This document shows, in pieces, positions 33,494-45,750 of a stretch of 64,000 nt of DNA. Below the pieces are notes generated by a model that saw only the letters and a list, made by a program, of their open reading frames with translations, did not search any database and was not told where the DNA came from. Position numbers and translations under genes: made by a program. Position 1 is the stretch's first letter. Each line of letters opens with the position of its first letter. Source of the DNA: Armigeres subalbatus (lineage: Eukaryota; Arthropoda; Insecta; Diptera; Culicidae); NCBI RefSeq assembly GCF_024139115.2, contig NC_085139.1, positions 14,975,533-15,039,532 of the forward strand, written 5' to 3'.

Positions 33494-34740
33494 TCTAGAC
33501 GACTATAATTTTGGCTTGCTTATTGCTGCTGTGATGATCGCTGGCTATCTGAACGCAGAACCTGAACAATTGCAGATGAAGAGATAGATGACCAAACAAG
33601 CCCCAAGCGATCGTACCGCGAAAATACTGGGTAAGATGTCTGCTGCTGTGGACTGTTATGTGTTCTGCACCGTTGAAGCCTACGATGCTGAGAGAGCTAC
33701 ACGAGAGAAGGAAACTGGTCGAAACCACCGCTTCCAGGTAGCCGATGCAAGTCTACGAGAGACTCTACACGACTGCGATGAGCTGACCGCTGACCTGACC
33801 GATGCCTCTATGATGAGCAGCGAGCTCAGTTCCAACCGAATCACGGTACATCACCGATTCCAAAACCCCCTTTTTTTCGATTTGCGTTAGATTAGTTGTA
33901 AAAGTAGTCCAATAAATGTAGTTTGAAGATTCGTGTTTTAGTGCAAATAAATGTAGTTTCTTGTAATTAAGATTGTGCTTCGGTAAACGGTGCTGTGCTG
34001 TGTTTGACGGGAAGAAAAACCCAAGGGATCCAATGGTCTCTGAAGGACTATGAGACAGGATGCCTTCCCCGTAATCAACAGCACCCAATCGGTCCCATCA
34101 GTGTTGGAGTCGGCAGCCAAATTTAGTCCACTGATCGAAGGAAGGTAAGGGTCGACTACCAAACATTTTGGTTCCAACGTACTGGACCCGGGAACCAGTA
34201 GGAAGGGATATCGCCATCGTTGCTTGGACAAGCAGCGCGGGAATATCGCCATCGCGCCCGTGAGGAATCGCCATAAACCCGGAGCACAATTAATTACCCG
34301 CCATCGGAACAAGGAGCTATGTACATAAAGGAATCGCCATTGAAGGAAGGTTTTGTTGTGGAAGGATATCCACGAAGATAAAGGAGACATTCGCATCCTT
34401 TGTGACTAGTGCGCCAAAACATCTTTGAAAGTGCTGCATCAAACTTGGAACCATTTTGCTGCCAAAATCTGAAACCATTTGGAGTCAATTCGTTTGGATA
34501 CTGGTGGTACATTTGACCGGTTAATCGACTGCACTGGAGTTAGCTGGACGTTCTCGTAGGACCCTTCTGCTGGCGTTGGACCACCTTGCGTGAACAATCG
34601 GTGGATCAATTGGAACGGATTTTTAACACCAGGCCGAATGGACGGGTGCTGCGGACAGTAGTGGAAAAGGGAAAGTCATCCTACTCCCTTCTGGGTGAGT
34701 GAACTTTTAGTATGTGTACTGCTAGCCTCGGCGTACACTG
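33494..34740. other. Possible retroelement leader or LTR, unproven
   Basis: A 100-codon frame (33588-33890) has no recognised domain. AATAAA-containing sequence at 33911-33955 precedes a long non-coding stretch up to the MITE. By position, upstream of the gag relic, this may be the LTR and leader of the BEL/Pao element. I found no second LTR and no primer-binding site. Confidence 0.3.
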
Positions 34741-34742
34741 TA

Positions 34743-35418
34743 CAGTAGAGTGATTCAAATTTTGACTTTTTTGCCCCCCGATGCTTAAACGATTGCATTT
34801 GCCTTTTTATTAGCCCACCTAAATTTTTAGCTAATTTGGATGTAAATTGAGTGAGCACGCGCGGTTTGAAGTTTGTATGAAAATTGCTATGAAAACAGTA
34901 ACTTTCATGAAAAACCGTTCCCCAACGCTTCCCTTTAAGCTCTAACAACATATGAGTACATCGGCAACATAAGACATTTTACAAGGAAGCAGGTCGTCTT
35001 TGTTGCGAAACGATTTGATGCTCGTAAGAAAAGTTATAAAGGAAATACTGAATCGTGGGAAATTCAATTTAACACGTAAAAGAATAACATAAATATCAAT
35101 AATGAGCATTTTTGTTTTCTTTATAACTTTGCTTCCAAATGAGAAATCGATTCGCAACAACAACTGCCTTTCAGCTTGAGAAGTATTCTGTGTAGGCAAT
35201 GTTTTGATTATATTGAAATAGTTTATGGGCCACCTCACAGAATGGTCTTCCACATAAGGGTCAGTTTTCACAGTAATTTCCGTACAAACTTCAAATGACG
35301 TGTGCACAGTCAAATTCCATCCAAAATTGCTAAAAATTTAGGAGGATTATTGAAATGGCAAATGCAATCGTTTAAGCATGGGGGAGCAAAAAAGTCAAAA
35401 TTTGAATCACTCTACTGT
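34743..35418. mobile_element. TA-flanked MITE, 676 bp
   Basis: The terminal repeats exceed 60 bp. The left begins CAGTAGAGTGATTCAAATTT and is matched by the inverted right end GAATCACTCTACTG. TA abuts both ends (34741-34742 and 35419-35420). The inner parts of the arms share ATGCTTAAACGATTGCATTT. A 123-codon minus-strand frame inside (34942-35313) lacks transposase motifs. It is probably a non-autonomous Tc1/mariner element. Confidence 0.9.
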
Positions 35419-35559
35419 ACAGATAATACACTTTTTTGGTTTGAATTTCTTCATTTACTGCCACGCAAGCTCTGATAATTTAACTGCTCGTTAGAGCAAG
35501 TCCACCGATTAACAACCCAAATTGCATTCTCGACTTTCGGACATGGTTTGATCGGACCT

Positions 35560-36548
35560 TACGATTGAGTTTTGGATAATCAGAACAGTTATCTGTTTTG
35601 TCAGGTCAGTAATATAGGACAGTATATGTCCGCCGAAGCAAGACTACACGCGGCATACTACACCCTCTTCTCTTCTACCAATCGATCGACGTCTTATCAG
35701 GGCACCGACCACCAGGAAAGCTTCATCCCTGAAGCAGCAAAAACTGCAGCTGGAGTAAATAACGGCCTCCTTCGACGACATTGGAAAATTCATCGAAATC
35801 GTCACAAGATTTTGAAGATGAGGAGAAGTCTAGACCAACATTTAAAAAGGGCGTAACAGCCAAAATTTATTCCTTCTGATTCTTTGTTCACATATATAGT
35901 TGTATATGTAGACGAAGAATCAGAAGGAATAAATTTTGGCTGTTACGCCCTTTTCAAATGTTGGTCTAGAAGTATTTCGTCAAACTGCGAAAGAAAATCA
36001 GTGAGCTTTACCACGAAGGGAAATCTCTGCTTAAGGACAAGGCGAAGGAACTCCATGAACCGGCTAATTTGGAGAAGTCCGTTCGTGATCTAGCGATACA
36101 GGGTCACCCACACCATATTCGTTTGCCGCAGATAAACCTCCAAATGTTCAACGATGAAATTGATGAGCGGTTAAGCTTCCGGGACTTGTTCACTTCGTTG
36201 ATCCATTGGAGAACTGACTTGCCAGAGGTGAAGAAGTTCCATTATCTGAAGGAGTGTCTTCAGGGTGAGCCGAAGGGTCTGGTCGACTCATTAAAAATAA
36301 CATTGGGACATTCTGTGCAAGCGGTACAACAATAACAAGTTGCTGATGAAGGAGCAAGTCCAAGCCTTATTCAAGCTTCCCACACTCTCCAGGGAATCGG
36401 TGGCCGAGTTGCGAACTCTAGTAGAAGGATTTGATCGAATCGTCCTCGATCAAATTATACAACTTGCAAATTACAAAAACCTTCTGCTGGTAAATCTCCT
36501 CGTTATCCGTCTGGATCCATACACTCGACGCGCGTGGGAGGTATTTGC
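35560..36548 (+). pseudogene. BEL/Pao retrotransposon gag relic (DUF1759 region)
   Basis: From 35973 one frame reads KLRKKISELYHEGKSLL, then IRLPQINLQMFNDEIDERLS, FRDLFTSLIHWRTDLPEV and KFHYLKECLQGEPKGLVDSL. This is the signature of the DUF1759 gag domain of BEL/Pao LTR elements. A frameshift with loss of a few residues near 36318 leads to RYNNNKLLMKEQVQALFKLP and LLLVNLLVIRLDPYTRRAWE. The frame then runs directly into the 22-bp satellite. The part before 35829 is weaker (FDDIGKFIEIVTRF). The gag packages element RNA; this copy is dead, being cut by a foldback element at 35829-35972, frameshifted and truncated. Confidence 0.85.
35829..35972. mobile_element. Palindromic foldback element, copy 2
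   Basis: The arms of about 52 bp are nearly perfect. TCTAGACCAACATTTAAAAA pairs with TTTTCAAATGTTGGTCTAGA, and GGGCGTAACAGCCAAAATTT pairs with its complement, around a loop with ACATATATAGTTGTATATGT. It lies inside the gag relic. It is homologous to 14916-15058 and better preserved. Confidence 0.92.
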
Positions 36549-39500
36549 GGAAGAATTCCTCTCGGAATTCGGGAGAAATCCTCTCAAAATTCGGGAGAAT
36601 TCCTCTCGGAATTCGGAAGAATTCCTCTCGGAATTCGGAAGAATTCCTCTCGGAATTCGGAAGAATTCCTCTCGGAATTCGGAAGAATTCCTCTCGGAAT
36701 TCGGAAGAATTCCTCTCGGAATTCGGAAGAATTCCTCTCGGAATTCGGAAGAATTCCTCTCGGAATTCAAAAGAATTCCTCTCGAAATACGGAAGAAGAA
36801 TTCGGAAGAATTCCTCTCGGAATTCGGAAGAATTCCTCTCGGAATTCGGAAGAATTCCTCTCGGAATTCGGAAGAATTCGGAATTCGGAAGAATTCCTCT
36901 CGGAATTCGGAAGAATTCCACTCGGAATTCGGAAGAATTCCACTCGGAATTCGGAAGAATTCCACTCGGAATTCGGAAGAATTCCTGTCGGAAATCGGAA
37001 GAATTCCTCTCGGAATTCGGAAGAATTCCACTCGGAATTCGGAAGAATTCCTCTCGGAATTCGGAAGAATTCCACTCTGAATTCGGAAGAATTCCACTCT
37101 GAATTCGGAAGAATTCCACTCTGAATTCGGAAGAATTCCACTCGGAATTCGGAAGAATTGTCGGAATGTCGGAATTCGTAAGAATTGTCGGAATGTCGGA
37201 ATTCGGAAGAATTCCTGTCGGAATTCGGAAGAATTCCTGTCGGAATTCGGAAGAATTCCTGTCGGAATTCGGAAGAATTACTGTCGGAATTCGGAAGAAT
37301 TCCTGTCGGAATTCGGAAGAATTCCTGTCGGAATTCGGAAGAATTCCTGTCGGAATTCGGAAGAATTCCTGTCGGAATTCGGAAGAATTCCTGTCGGAAT
37401 TCGGAAGAATTCCTGTCGGAATCGGAAGAATTCCTGTCGAATCGGAAGAATTCCTGTCGAATTCGGAAGAATTCCTGTCGGAATCGGAAGAATTCCTGTC
37501 GGAATTCGGAAGAATTCCTGTCGGAATCGGAAGAATTCCTGTCGGAATTCGGAAGAATTCCTGTCGGAATTCGGAAGAATTCCTGTCGGAATCGGAAGAA
37601 TTCCTGTCGAATCGGAAGAATTCCTGTCGAATTCGGAAGAATTCCTGTCAGGTCGGAAGAATTCCTGTCGGAATTCGGAAGAATTACTGTCAGAATTCGG
37701 AAGAATTCCTGTCAGAATTCGGAAGAATCCCTGTCGGAATTCGGAAGATTTCCTGTCGGAATTCGGAAGAATTCCTGTCGGAATTTGGAAGAAATCCTGT
37801 CGGAATTCGGAAGAATTCCTGTCGGAATTCGGAAGAATTCCTGTCGGAATTCGGAAGAATTCCTGTCGGAACTCGGAAGAATTCCTGTCCGAATCCGGAA
37901 GAATTCCTGTCCGAATCCGGAAGAATTCCTGTCCGAATCCGGAAGAATTCCTGTCAGAGTTCGGAAGAATTCCTGTCGGAATTCGGAAGAATTCCAGCCG
38001 AAATTCGGAAGAACTCCTGTCGGCATTCGGAAGAATTCCTGTCGGAATTCGGAAGAATTCCTGTCGGAATTCGGAAGAATTCCTGTCGGAATTCGGAAGA
38101 ATTCCTGTCGGAATTCGGAAGAATTCCTGTCGGAATTCGGAAGAATTCCTGTCGGAATTCGGAAGAATTCATGTCGGAATTCGGAAGAATTGCTGTCAGA
38201 GATCGGAAGAATTGCTATCGGAATTCAGAAGAATTCCTGTCGGAATTCGGAAGAATTCCTGTCGGAATTCGGAAGAATTCCTGTCGGAATTCGGAAGAAT
38301 TCCTGACGGAATTCGGAGGAATTCCTATCGGAATTCTGATAAATTCCTGTCGAAATTCAGAAGAATTACTTTCGGATTTCAGAAGAACTCCTGTCGGAAT
38401 TCGGAAGAATTCCTATCGGAATTCGGAAGAATTCCTATCGGAATTCGGAAGAATTCCTATCGGAATTCGGAAGAATTCCTATCGGAATTCGGAAGAATTC
38501 CTATCGGAATTCGGAAGAATTCCCTCGGAATTCGGAAGAATTCCCCTCGGAATTCAGAAGAATTCCCCTCGGAATTCAGAAGAATTCCCCTCGGAATTCG
38601 GGAGAATTCCTCTCGGAATTCGGGAGAATTCCTCTCGGAATTCGGGAGAATTCCTCTCGGAATTCGGGAGAATTCCTCTCGGAATTCGGGAGAATTCCTC
38701 TCGGAATTCGGGAGAATTCCTCTCGGAATTCGGGAGAATTCCTCTCGGAATTCGGGAGAATTCCTCTCGGAATTCGGGAGAATTCCTCTCGGAATTCGGG
38801 AGAATTCCTCTCGGAATTCGGAAGAATTCCTCTCGGAATTCGAAAGTATTCTTCTCGGAATTCGGAAGAATTCCTCTCGGAATTTCGGGAGAATTCCTTT
38901 CAAAATTCGGGAGAATTCCTCTCAAAATTTGGAAGAATTTCTCTCGGAATTCGGGAGAATTCCTCTCGGAATTCGGGAGAATTCCTCTCGGAATTCGGGA
39001 GAATTCCTCTCGGAATTCGGGAGAATTCCTCTCGGAATTCGGGAGAATTCCTCTCGGAATTCGGGAGAATTCCTCTCGGAATTCGGGAGAATTCCTCTCG
39101 GAATTCGGAAGAATCCCTCTCGGAATTCGGAAGAATCCCTCTCGGAATTCGGAAGAATCCCTCTCGGAATTCGGAAGAATTCCTCTCGGAATTCGGAAGA
39201 ATTCCTCTCGGAATTCGGAAGAATTCCTCTCGGAATTCGGAAGAATTCCTCTCGGAATTCGGAAGAATTCCTCTCGGAATTCGGAAGAATTCCTCTCGGA
39301 ATTCGGAAGAATTCCTCTCGGAATTCGGAAGAATTCCTCTCGGAATTCGGAAGAATTCCTCTCAGAATTCGGAAGAATTCCTCTCGGAATCGGAAGAATT
39401 CCTCTCAGAATCGGAAGAATTCCTGTCGGAATTCGGAAGAATTCCTGTCGAATTCGGAAGAATTCCTGTCGGAATCGGAAGAATTCCTGTCAGATCGGAA

Positions 39501-41950
39501 GAATTCCTGTCGGAATCGGAAGAATTCCTGTCGAATTCGGAAGAATTCCTGTCGGAATCGGAAGAATTCCTGTCGGAATCGGAAGAATTCCTGTCAGGTC
39601 GGAAGAATTCCTGTCGGAATTCATGAGAATTCCTGTCGGAATTAGGCAGAATTCTCGTCGGAATTCGGGAGAATTCTTGTCGTAATTCGGGAAAATTCCT
39701 GTCGGAATTCGGCAGAATTCCTCTCGGAGTTCGGGAGAATTCCTGTCGGAATTCGGAAGAATTCCTGTCAGAATTCGGAAGCATTCCTGTCGGAATTCGG
39801 AAGAATTCCTGTCGAAATTAGGAAGAATCCCTGTCGGAATTCGGAAGAATTCCTGTCAGAATTCGGAAGAATTGCTGTCAGGTCGGAAGAATTCCTGTCA
39901 GGTCGGAAGAATTCCTGTCGGATTCGGAAGAATTCCTGTCGGAATCGGAAGAATTCCTGTCGGAATTCGGAAGAAATCCTGTCGGAATTCGGAAGAATTC
40001 CTGTCGGAATTCGGAAGAATTCCTGTCGGAATTCGGAAGAATTCCTGTCGGAATTCGGAAGAATTCCTGTCAGAATTCGGAAGAATTCCTGTCGGAATTC
40101 GGAAGAATTCCTGTCGGAATTCGGAAGAATTCCTGTCGGAATTCGGAAGAATTCCTGTCGGAATTCGAAACAATTCCTGTCGGAATTCGAAACAATTCCT
40201 GTCGGAATTCGAAAGAATTCCTGTCGGAATTCGAAAGAATTCCTGTCGGAATTCGAAAGAATTCCTGTCATAATTCGGAAGAATTCCTGTCGGAATTCGA
40301 AAAAAATCCTGTCGGAATTCGGAAGAATTTCTGTCGGAAGTCGGAAGAATTCCTGTCGGAATTCGGAAGAATTCCTGTCGGAATTCGGTAGAATTCCTGT
40401 CGGAATTCGGAAGTATTCCTGTCGGAATTCGGTAGAATTCCTGTCGGAATTCGGAAGAATTCCTGTCGGAATTCGGAAGAATTGCTGTCGGAATTCGAAA
40501 GAATTTCTGTCGGAATTCGGAAGAATTCCTGTCGGAATTCGGAAGAATTCCTGTCGGAATTCGGAAGAATTCCTGTCGGAATTCGGAAGAATTCCTGTCG
40601 GAATTCGGAAGAATTCCTGTCGGAATTCGGAAGAATTCCTGTCGGAATTCGGAAGAATTCCTGACGGAATTCGGAGGAATTCCTATCGGAATTCTGATAA
40701 ATTCCTGTCGAAATTCAGAAGAATTACTGTCGGATTTCAGAAGAACTCCTGTCGGAATTCGGAAGAATTCCTATCGGAATTCGGAAGAATTCCCTCGGAA
40801 TTCGGAAGAATTCCCTCGGAATTCGGAAGAATTCCCCTCGGAATTCAGAAGAATTCCCCTCGGAATTCAGAAGAATTCCCCTCGGAATTCAGAAGAATTC
40901 CCCTCGGAATTCGGGAGAATTCCTCTCGGAATTCGGGAGAATTCCTCTCGGAATTCGGGAGAATTCCTCTCGGAATTCGGGAGAATTCCTCTCGGAATTC
41001 GGGAGAATTCCTCTCAAGAATTCCGGAGAATTCCTCTAAGGAATTTTCGAGAATTCCTCTCAGGTCAGGAGAATTCCTCTCAGATCAGGAGAATTCCTCT
41101 CAGGTCAGGAGAATTCCTCTCGGAATTCAGGAGAATTCCTCTCAGGTCAGGAGAATTCCTCTCGGAATTCAGGAGAATTCCTCTCGAATCAGGAGAATTC
41201 CTCTCGAATTCAGGAGAATTCCTCTCGGAATTCGGGAGAATTCCTCTCGGAATTCGGAAGAATCCCTCTCGAATTCGGAAGAATTCCTCTCGGAATTCGG
41301 AAGAATTCCTCTCAGGAATCGGAAGAATTCCTCTCGAATTCGGAAGAATTCCTCTCGAATTCGGAAGAATTCCTCTCGAATTCGGAAGAATTCCTCTCAG
41401 GTCGGAAGAATTCCTCTCGGAATCGAAAGTATTCCTCTCAGAATTCGGAAGAATTCCTCTCGAATTCGGAAGAATTCCTCTCGAATTCGGAAGAATTCCT
41501 CTCGAATTCGGAAGAATTCCTCTCGAATTCGGAAGAATTCCTCTCGAATTCGGAAGAATTCCTCTCGGAATTCGGAAGAATTCCTCTCGGAATTCGGAAG
41601 AATTCCTCTCGGAATTCGGAAGAATTCCTCTCGGAATTCGGAAGAATTCCTCTCGGAATTCGGAAGAATTCCTCTCGGAATTCGGAAGAATTCTTCTCGG
41701 AATTCGGAAGAATTCCTCTCGGAATTCGGAAGAATTCCTCTCGGAATTCGGAAGAATTCCTCTCGGAATTCGGAAGAATTCCTCTCGGAATTCGGAAGAA
41801 TTCCTCTCGGAATTCGGAAGAATTCCTCTCGAAATTCGGAAGAATTCCTATCGGAATTCGGAAGAATTCCTCTCGGAATTCGAAATAATTCCTCTCGGAA
41901 TTCAAAAGAATTCCTCTCGGAATTCAAAAGAATTCCACTCAGAATTCAAA

Positions 41951-43625
41951 AGAATTCCTCTCAGAATTCGGAGGAATTCCTCTCGAAATACGTAAGATTT
42001 CGGCATTCGGAATAATTCCTGTCGGCAATCAGAAGAATTCCCCTCGGAATTCGGAAAGAATTCCTGTCCTGTCGGAATTCGGAAGAATTCCTGTCGGAAT
42101 TCGGAAGAATTCCTGTCGGAATTCGGAAGAATTCCTGTCGGAATTCGGAAGAATTCCTGTCGGAATTCGGAAGAATTCCTGTCGGAATTCGGAAGAATTC
42201 CTGTCGGAATTCTGATAAATTCCTGTCGAAATTCAGAAGAATTCCTGACGGAATTCAGAAGAATTCCTGTCGGAATTCGGAAGAATTCCTCTCGGAATTC
42301 GGAAGAATTCCTCTCGGAATTCGGAAGAATTCCTCTCGGAATTCGGAAGAATTCCTCTCGGAATTCGGAAGAATTCCTCTCGGAATTCGGAAGAATTCCT
42401 CTCGGAATTCGGAAGAATTCCTCTCGGAATTCGGAAGAATTCCTCTCGGAATTCGGAAGAATTCCTCTCGGAATTCGGAAGAATTCCTCTCAGAATTCGG
42501 AAGAATTCCTCTTAGAATTCAGAAGAATTCCTCTCGGAATTCGGAAGAATTCCTCTCGGAATTCGGAAGAATTCCTCTCGGAATTCGGAAGAATTCCTCT
42601 CGGAATTCGGAAGAATTCCTCTCGGAATTCGGAAGAATTCCTCTCGAAATTCGGAAGAATTCCTATCGGAATTCGGAAGAATTCCTCTCGGAATTCGAAA
42701 TAATTCCTCTCGGAATACGAAATAATTCCTCTCGGAATTCAAAAGAATTCCTCTCGGAATTCAAAAGAATTCCACTCAGAATTCAAAAGAATTCCTCTCA
42801 GAATTCGGAGGAATTCCTCTCGAAATACGTAAGATTTCGGCATTCGGAAGAATTCCTGTCGGCATTCAGAAGAATTCCCCTCGGAATTCGGAAAGAATTC
42901 CTGTCCTGTCGGAATTCGGAAGAATTCCTGTCGGAATTCGGAAGAATTCCTGTCGGAATTCGGAAGAATTCCTGTCGGAATTCAGAAGAATTCCTGTCGG
43001 AATTCGGAAAAATTCCTGTCGGAATTCGGAAGAATTCCTGTCGGAATTCGGAAGAATTCCTGTCGGAATTCGGAAGAATTCCTGTCGGAATTCGGAAGAA
43101 TTCCTGTCGGAATTCGGAAGAATTCCTGTCGGAATTCGGAAGAATTCCTGTCGGAATTCGGAAGAATTCCTGTCGGAATTCGGAAGAATTCCTGACGGAA
43201 TTCGGAGGAATTCCTGTCGGAATTCTGATAAATTCCTGTCAAAATTCTGAAGAATTCCTGTCGGAATTCTGATAAATTCCTGTCGGAATTCAGAAGAATT
43301 GCTATCGCAATTCAGAAGAATTACTGTCGGATTTCAGAAGAATTCCTGTCGGAATTCAGAAGAACTCCTGTCGGAATTCGGAAGAATTCCCCTCGGAAAT
43401 TCAGAAGAACTCCTGTCGGAATTCGGAAGAATTCCCCTCGGAATTCGGAAGAATTCCCCTCGGAATTCGGAAGAATTCCCCTCGGAATTCGGAAGAATTC
43501 CCCTCGGAATTCGGAAGAATTCCCCTCGGAATTCGGAAGAATTCCCCTCGGAATTCGGAAGAATTCCCCTCGGAATTCGGAAGAATTTCCCTCGGAATTC
43601 GGAAGAATTCCCCTCGGAATTCGGA
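41951..43625. repeat. 837-bp tandem duplication within the satellite
   Basis: Rare variants occur in the same order twice, offset by 837 bp (38 units plus 1). Examples are CGAAATACGTAAGATTTCGG at 41984 and 42821, and CCTGTCCTGTCGG at 42063 and 42900. The block includes a CTGTCGG run, the CTGATAAATTCC variant and a CTCTCGG run. The extent given is approximate. Confidence 0.8.
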
Positions 43626-43739
43626 AGAATTCCCTTCGGAATTCGGCAGAATTCCCTTCGGAATTCGGCAGAATTCCCTTCGGAATTCGGCAGAATTCCC
43701 TTCGAAATTCGGCAGAATTCCCTTCGGAATTCGTAAGAA

Positions 43740-44310
43740 TTCCCTTCGGAATTCGTAAGAATTCCCTTCGGAATTCGGAAGATTTTCCCTTGGAATTCGG
43801 AAGCTTTCCCCTTAGAATCCGGAAGATTTCCCCTTGGAGTTCGTAAGAATTCCCCTTGGAGTTCGGAAGAATTCCCCTCGGAATTCGGAAGAATTTCCCT
43901 CGGAATTCGGAAGAATTTCCCTCGGAATTCGGAAGAATTCCCCTCGGAATTCGGAAGAATTCCCCCGGGAATTCGGAAGAATTCCCCCGGGAATTCGGCA
44001 GAATTCCCTTGGGAATTCGGCAGAATTCCCTTGGGAATTCGGCAGAATTCCCTTCGGAATTCGGCAGAATTCCCTTCGGAATTCGGCAGAATTCCCTTCG
44101 GAATTCGGCAGAATTCCCTTCGGAATTCGGCAGAATTCCCTTCGGAATTCGGCAGAATTCCTTTCGGAATTCGTAAGAATTCCCTTCGGAATTCGTAAGA
44201 ATTCCCTTCGGAATTCGGAAGATTTTCCCTTGGAATTCGGAAGCTTTCCCCTTAGAATTCGGAAGATTTCCCCTTGGAGTTCGTAAGATTTCCCCTTGGA
44301 GTTCGGAAGA
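43740..44310. repeat. 440-bp duplication within the satellite
   Basis: The variant string GAAGATTTTCCCTTGGAATT followed by AAGCTTTCCCCTTAGAAT occurs with AAGCTTTCCC at 43801 and 44241, an offset of 440 bp (20 units). The same string appears in reverse orientation near 45240-45345. Confidence 0.8.
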
Positions 44311-44849
44311 ATTCCTCTTGGAATTCGGAAGAATTCCTGTCGGAATTCGGAAGAATTCCTGTCGGAATTCGGAAGAATTCCTGTCGGAATTCGGAAGAAT
44401 TCCTGTCGGAATTCGGAAGAATTCCTGTCGGAATTCGGAAGAATTCCTGTCGGAATTCGGAAGAATTCCTGTCGGAATTCGGAAGAATTCCTGTCGGAAT
44501 TCGGAAGAATTCCTTTCGGAATTCGGAAGAATTCCTTTCGGAATTCGGAAGAATTCCTTTCGGAATTCGGAAGAATTCCTGTCGGAATTCGGAAGAATTC
44601 CTGTCGGAATTCGGAAGAATTCCTGTCGGAATTCGGAAAAATTCCTGTCGGAATTCGGAAAAATTCCTGTCGGAATTCGGAAAAATTCCTGTCGAAATTC
44701 GGAAGAATTCCTGTCGAAATTCGGAAGAATTCCTGTCGGAATTCGGAAGAATTCCTGTCGGAATTCGGAAGAATTTCTGTCGGAATTCGGAAGAATTCGG
44801 AATTTGTGACGGAATTCGGAAGAATTGTCGGAATGACAGAAATTTTTCT

Positions 44850-45750
44850 GAATTCCGACAGGATATCTTCCGAATTCCGACATTCCGACAATTCTTCCGA
44901 ATTCCGTCACAAATTCCGAAGGGAATTCCGAATTCCGACAGGAATTCTTGGGAATTCCGACAGGAATTCTTGCGAATTCCGACAGGAATTCTTGCGAATT
45001 CCGCAAGGAATTCTTGCGAATTCCGCAAGGAATTCTTGCGAATTTCGAAAGGAATTCTTCCGAATTTCGACAGGAATTCTTCCGAATTTCGACAGGAATT
45101 CTTCCGAATTCCGACAGGAATTTTTCCGAATTCCGACAGGAATTTTTCCGAATACCGACAGGAATTTTTCCGAATTCCGACAGGAATTCTTCCGAATTCC
45201 GATAGGAATTCTTCCGAATTCCGACAGGAATTCTTCCGAATTCCAAGGGGAATTCTTACGAACTCCAAGGGGAAATCTTCCGAATTCCAAGGGGAAAGCT
45301 ACCGAATTCCAAGGAAAAATCTTCCGAATTCCGAGGGGAGATCTTCCGAATTCCGAGGGGAATGCTTCCGAATTCCGAGGGAATGTCTTCCGAATTCCGA
45401 GGGGAATTCTTCCGAATTCCGAGGGGAGTTCTTCCGAATTCCGAGGGGAATGCTTCCGAATTCCGAAGGGAATTCTTCCGAATTCCGAGGGGAATTCTTC
45501 CGAATTCCAAGGGGAATTCTTCCGAATTCCAAGGGGAATTCTTCCGAATTTCCGAGGGGATTTCTTCCGAATTCCGAGGGGAATTCTTCTGAATTCCGAG
45601 GGGAATTCTTCCGAATTCCGAGGGGAATTCTTCCGAATTCCGAGGGGAATTCTTCCGAATTCCGAGGGGAATTCTTCCGAATTCCGAGGGGAATTCTTCT
45701 GAATTCCGAGGGGAATTCTTCCGAATTCCGAGGGGAATTCTTCCGAATTC
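44850..45750. repeat. Reverse-oriented segment of the satellite
   Basis: The array reads CCGAATTCCGACAGGAATTC here, the reverse of its flanks. A 40-bp perfect inverted repeat (44796-44835 against 44881-44920) marks the left junction. The marker AATTTGTGRCGG appears at 44801 (+), 44906 (-) and 45865 (+). The right junction is near 45745-45760. Confidence 0.9.

Noticed and set aside
33588..33890. 100-codon open frame upstream of the gag relic
   Set aside because: No recognisable similarity and no splice or promoter support; kept only as part of an unassigned stretch.
36340..40273. Very long open frames (up to 839 codons) and overlapping frames on both strands
   Set aside because: The 22-bp monomer lacks stops in all six frames. 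The frames simply run until a mutated unit and change frame with indels; codon usage, start and composition give no sign of a gene.
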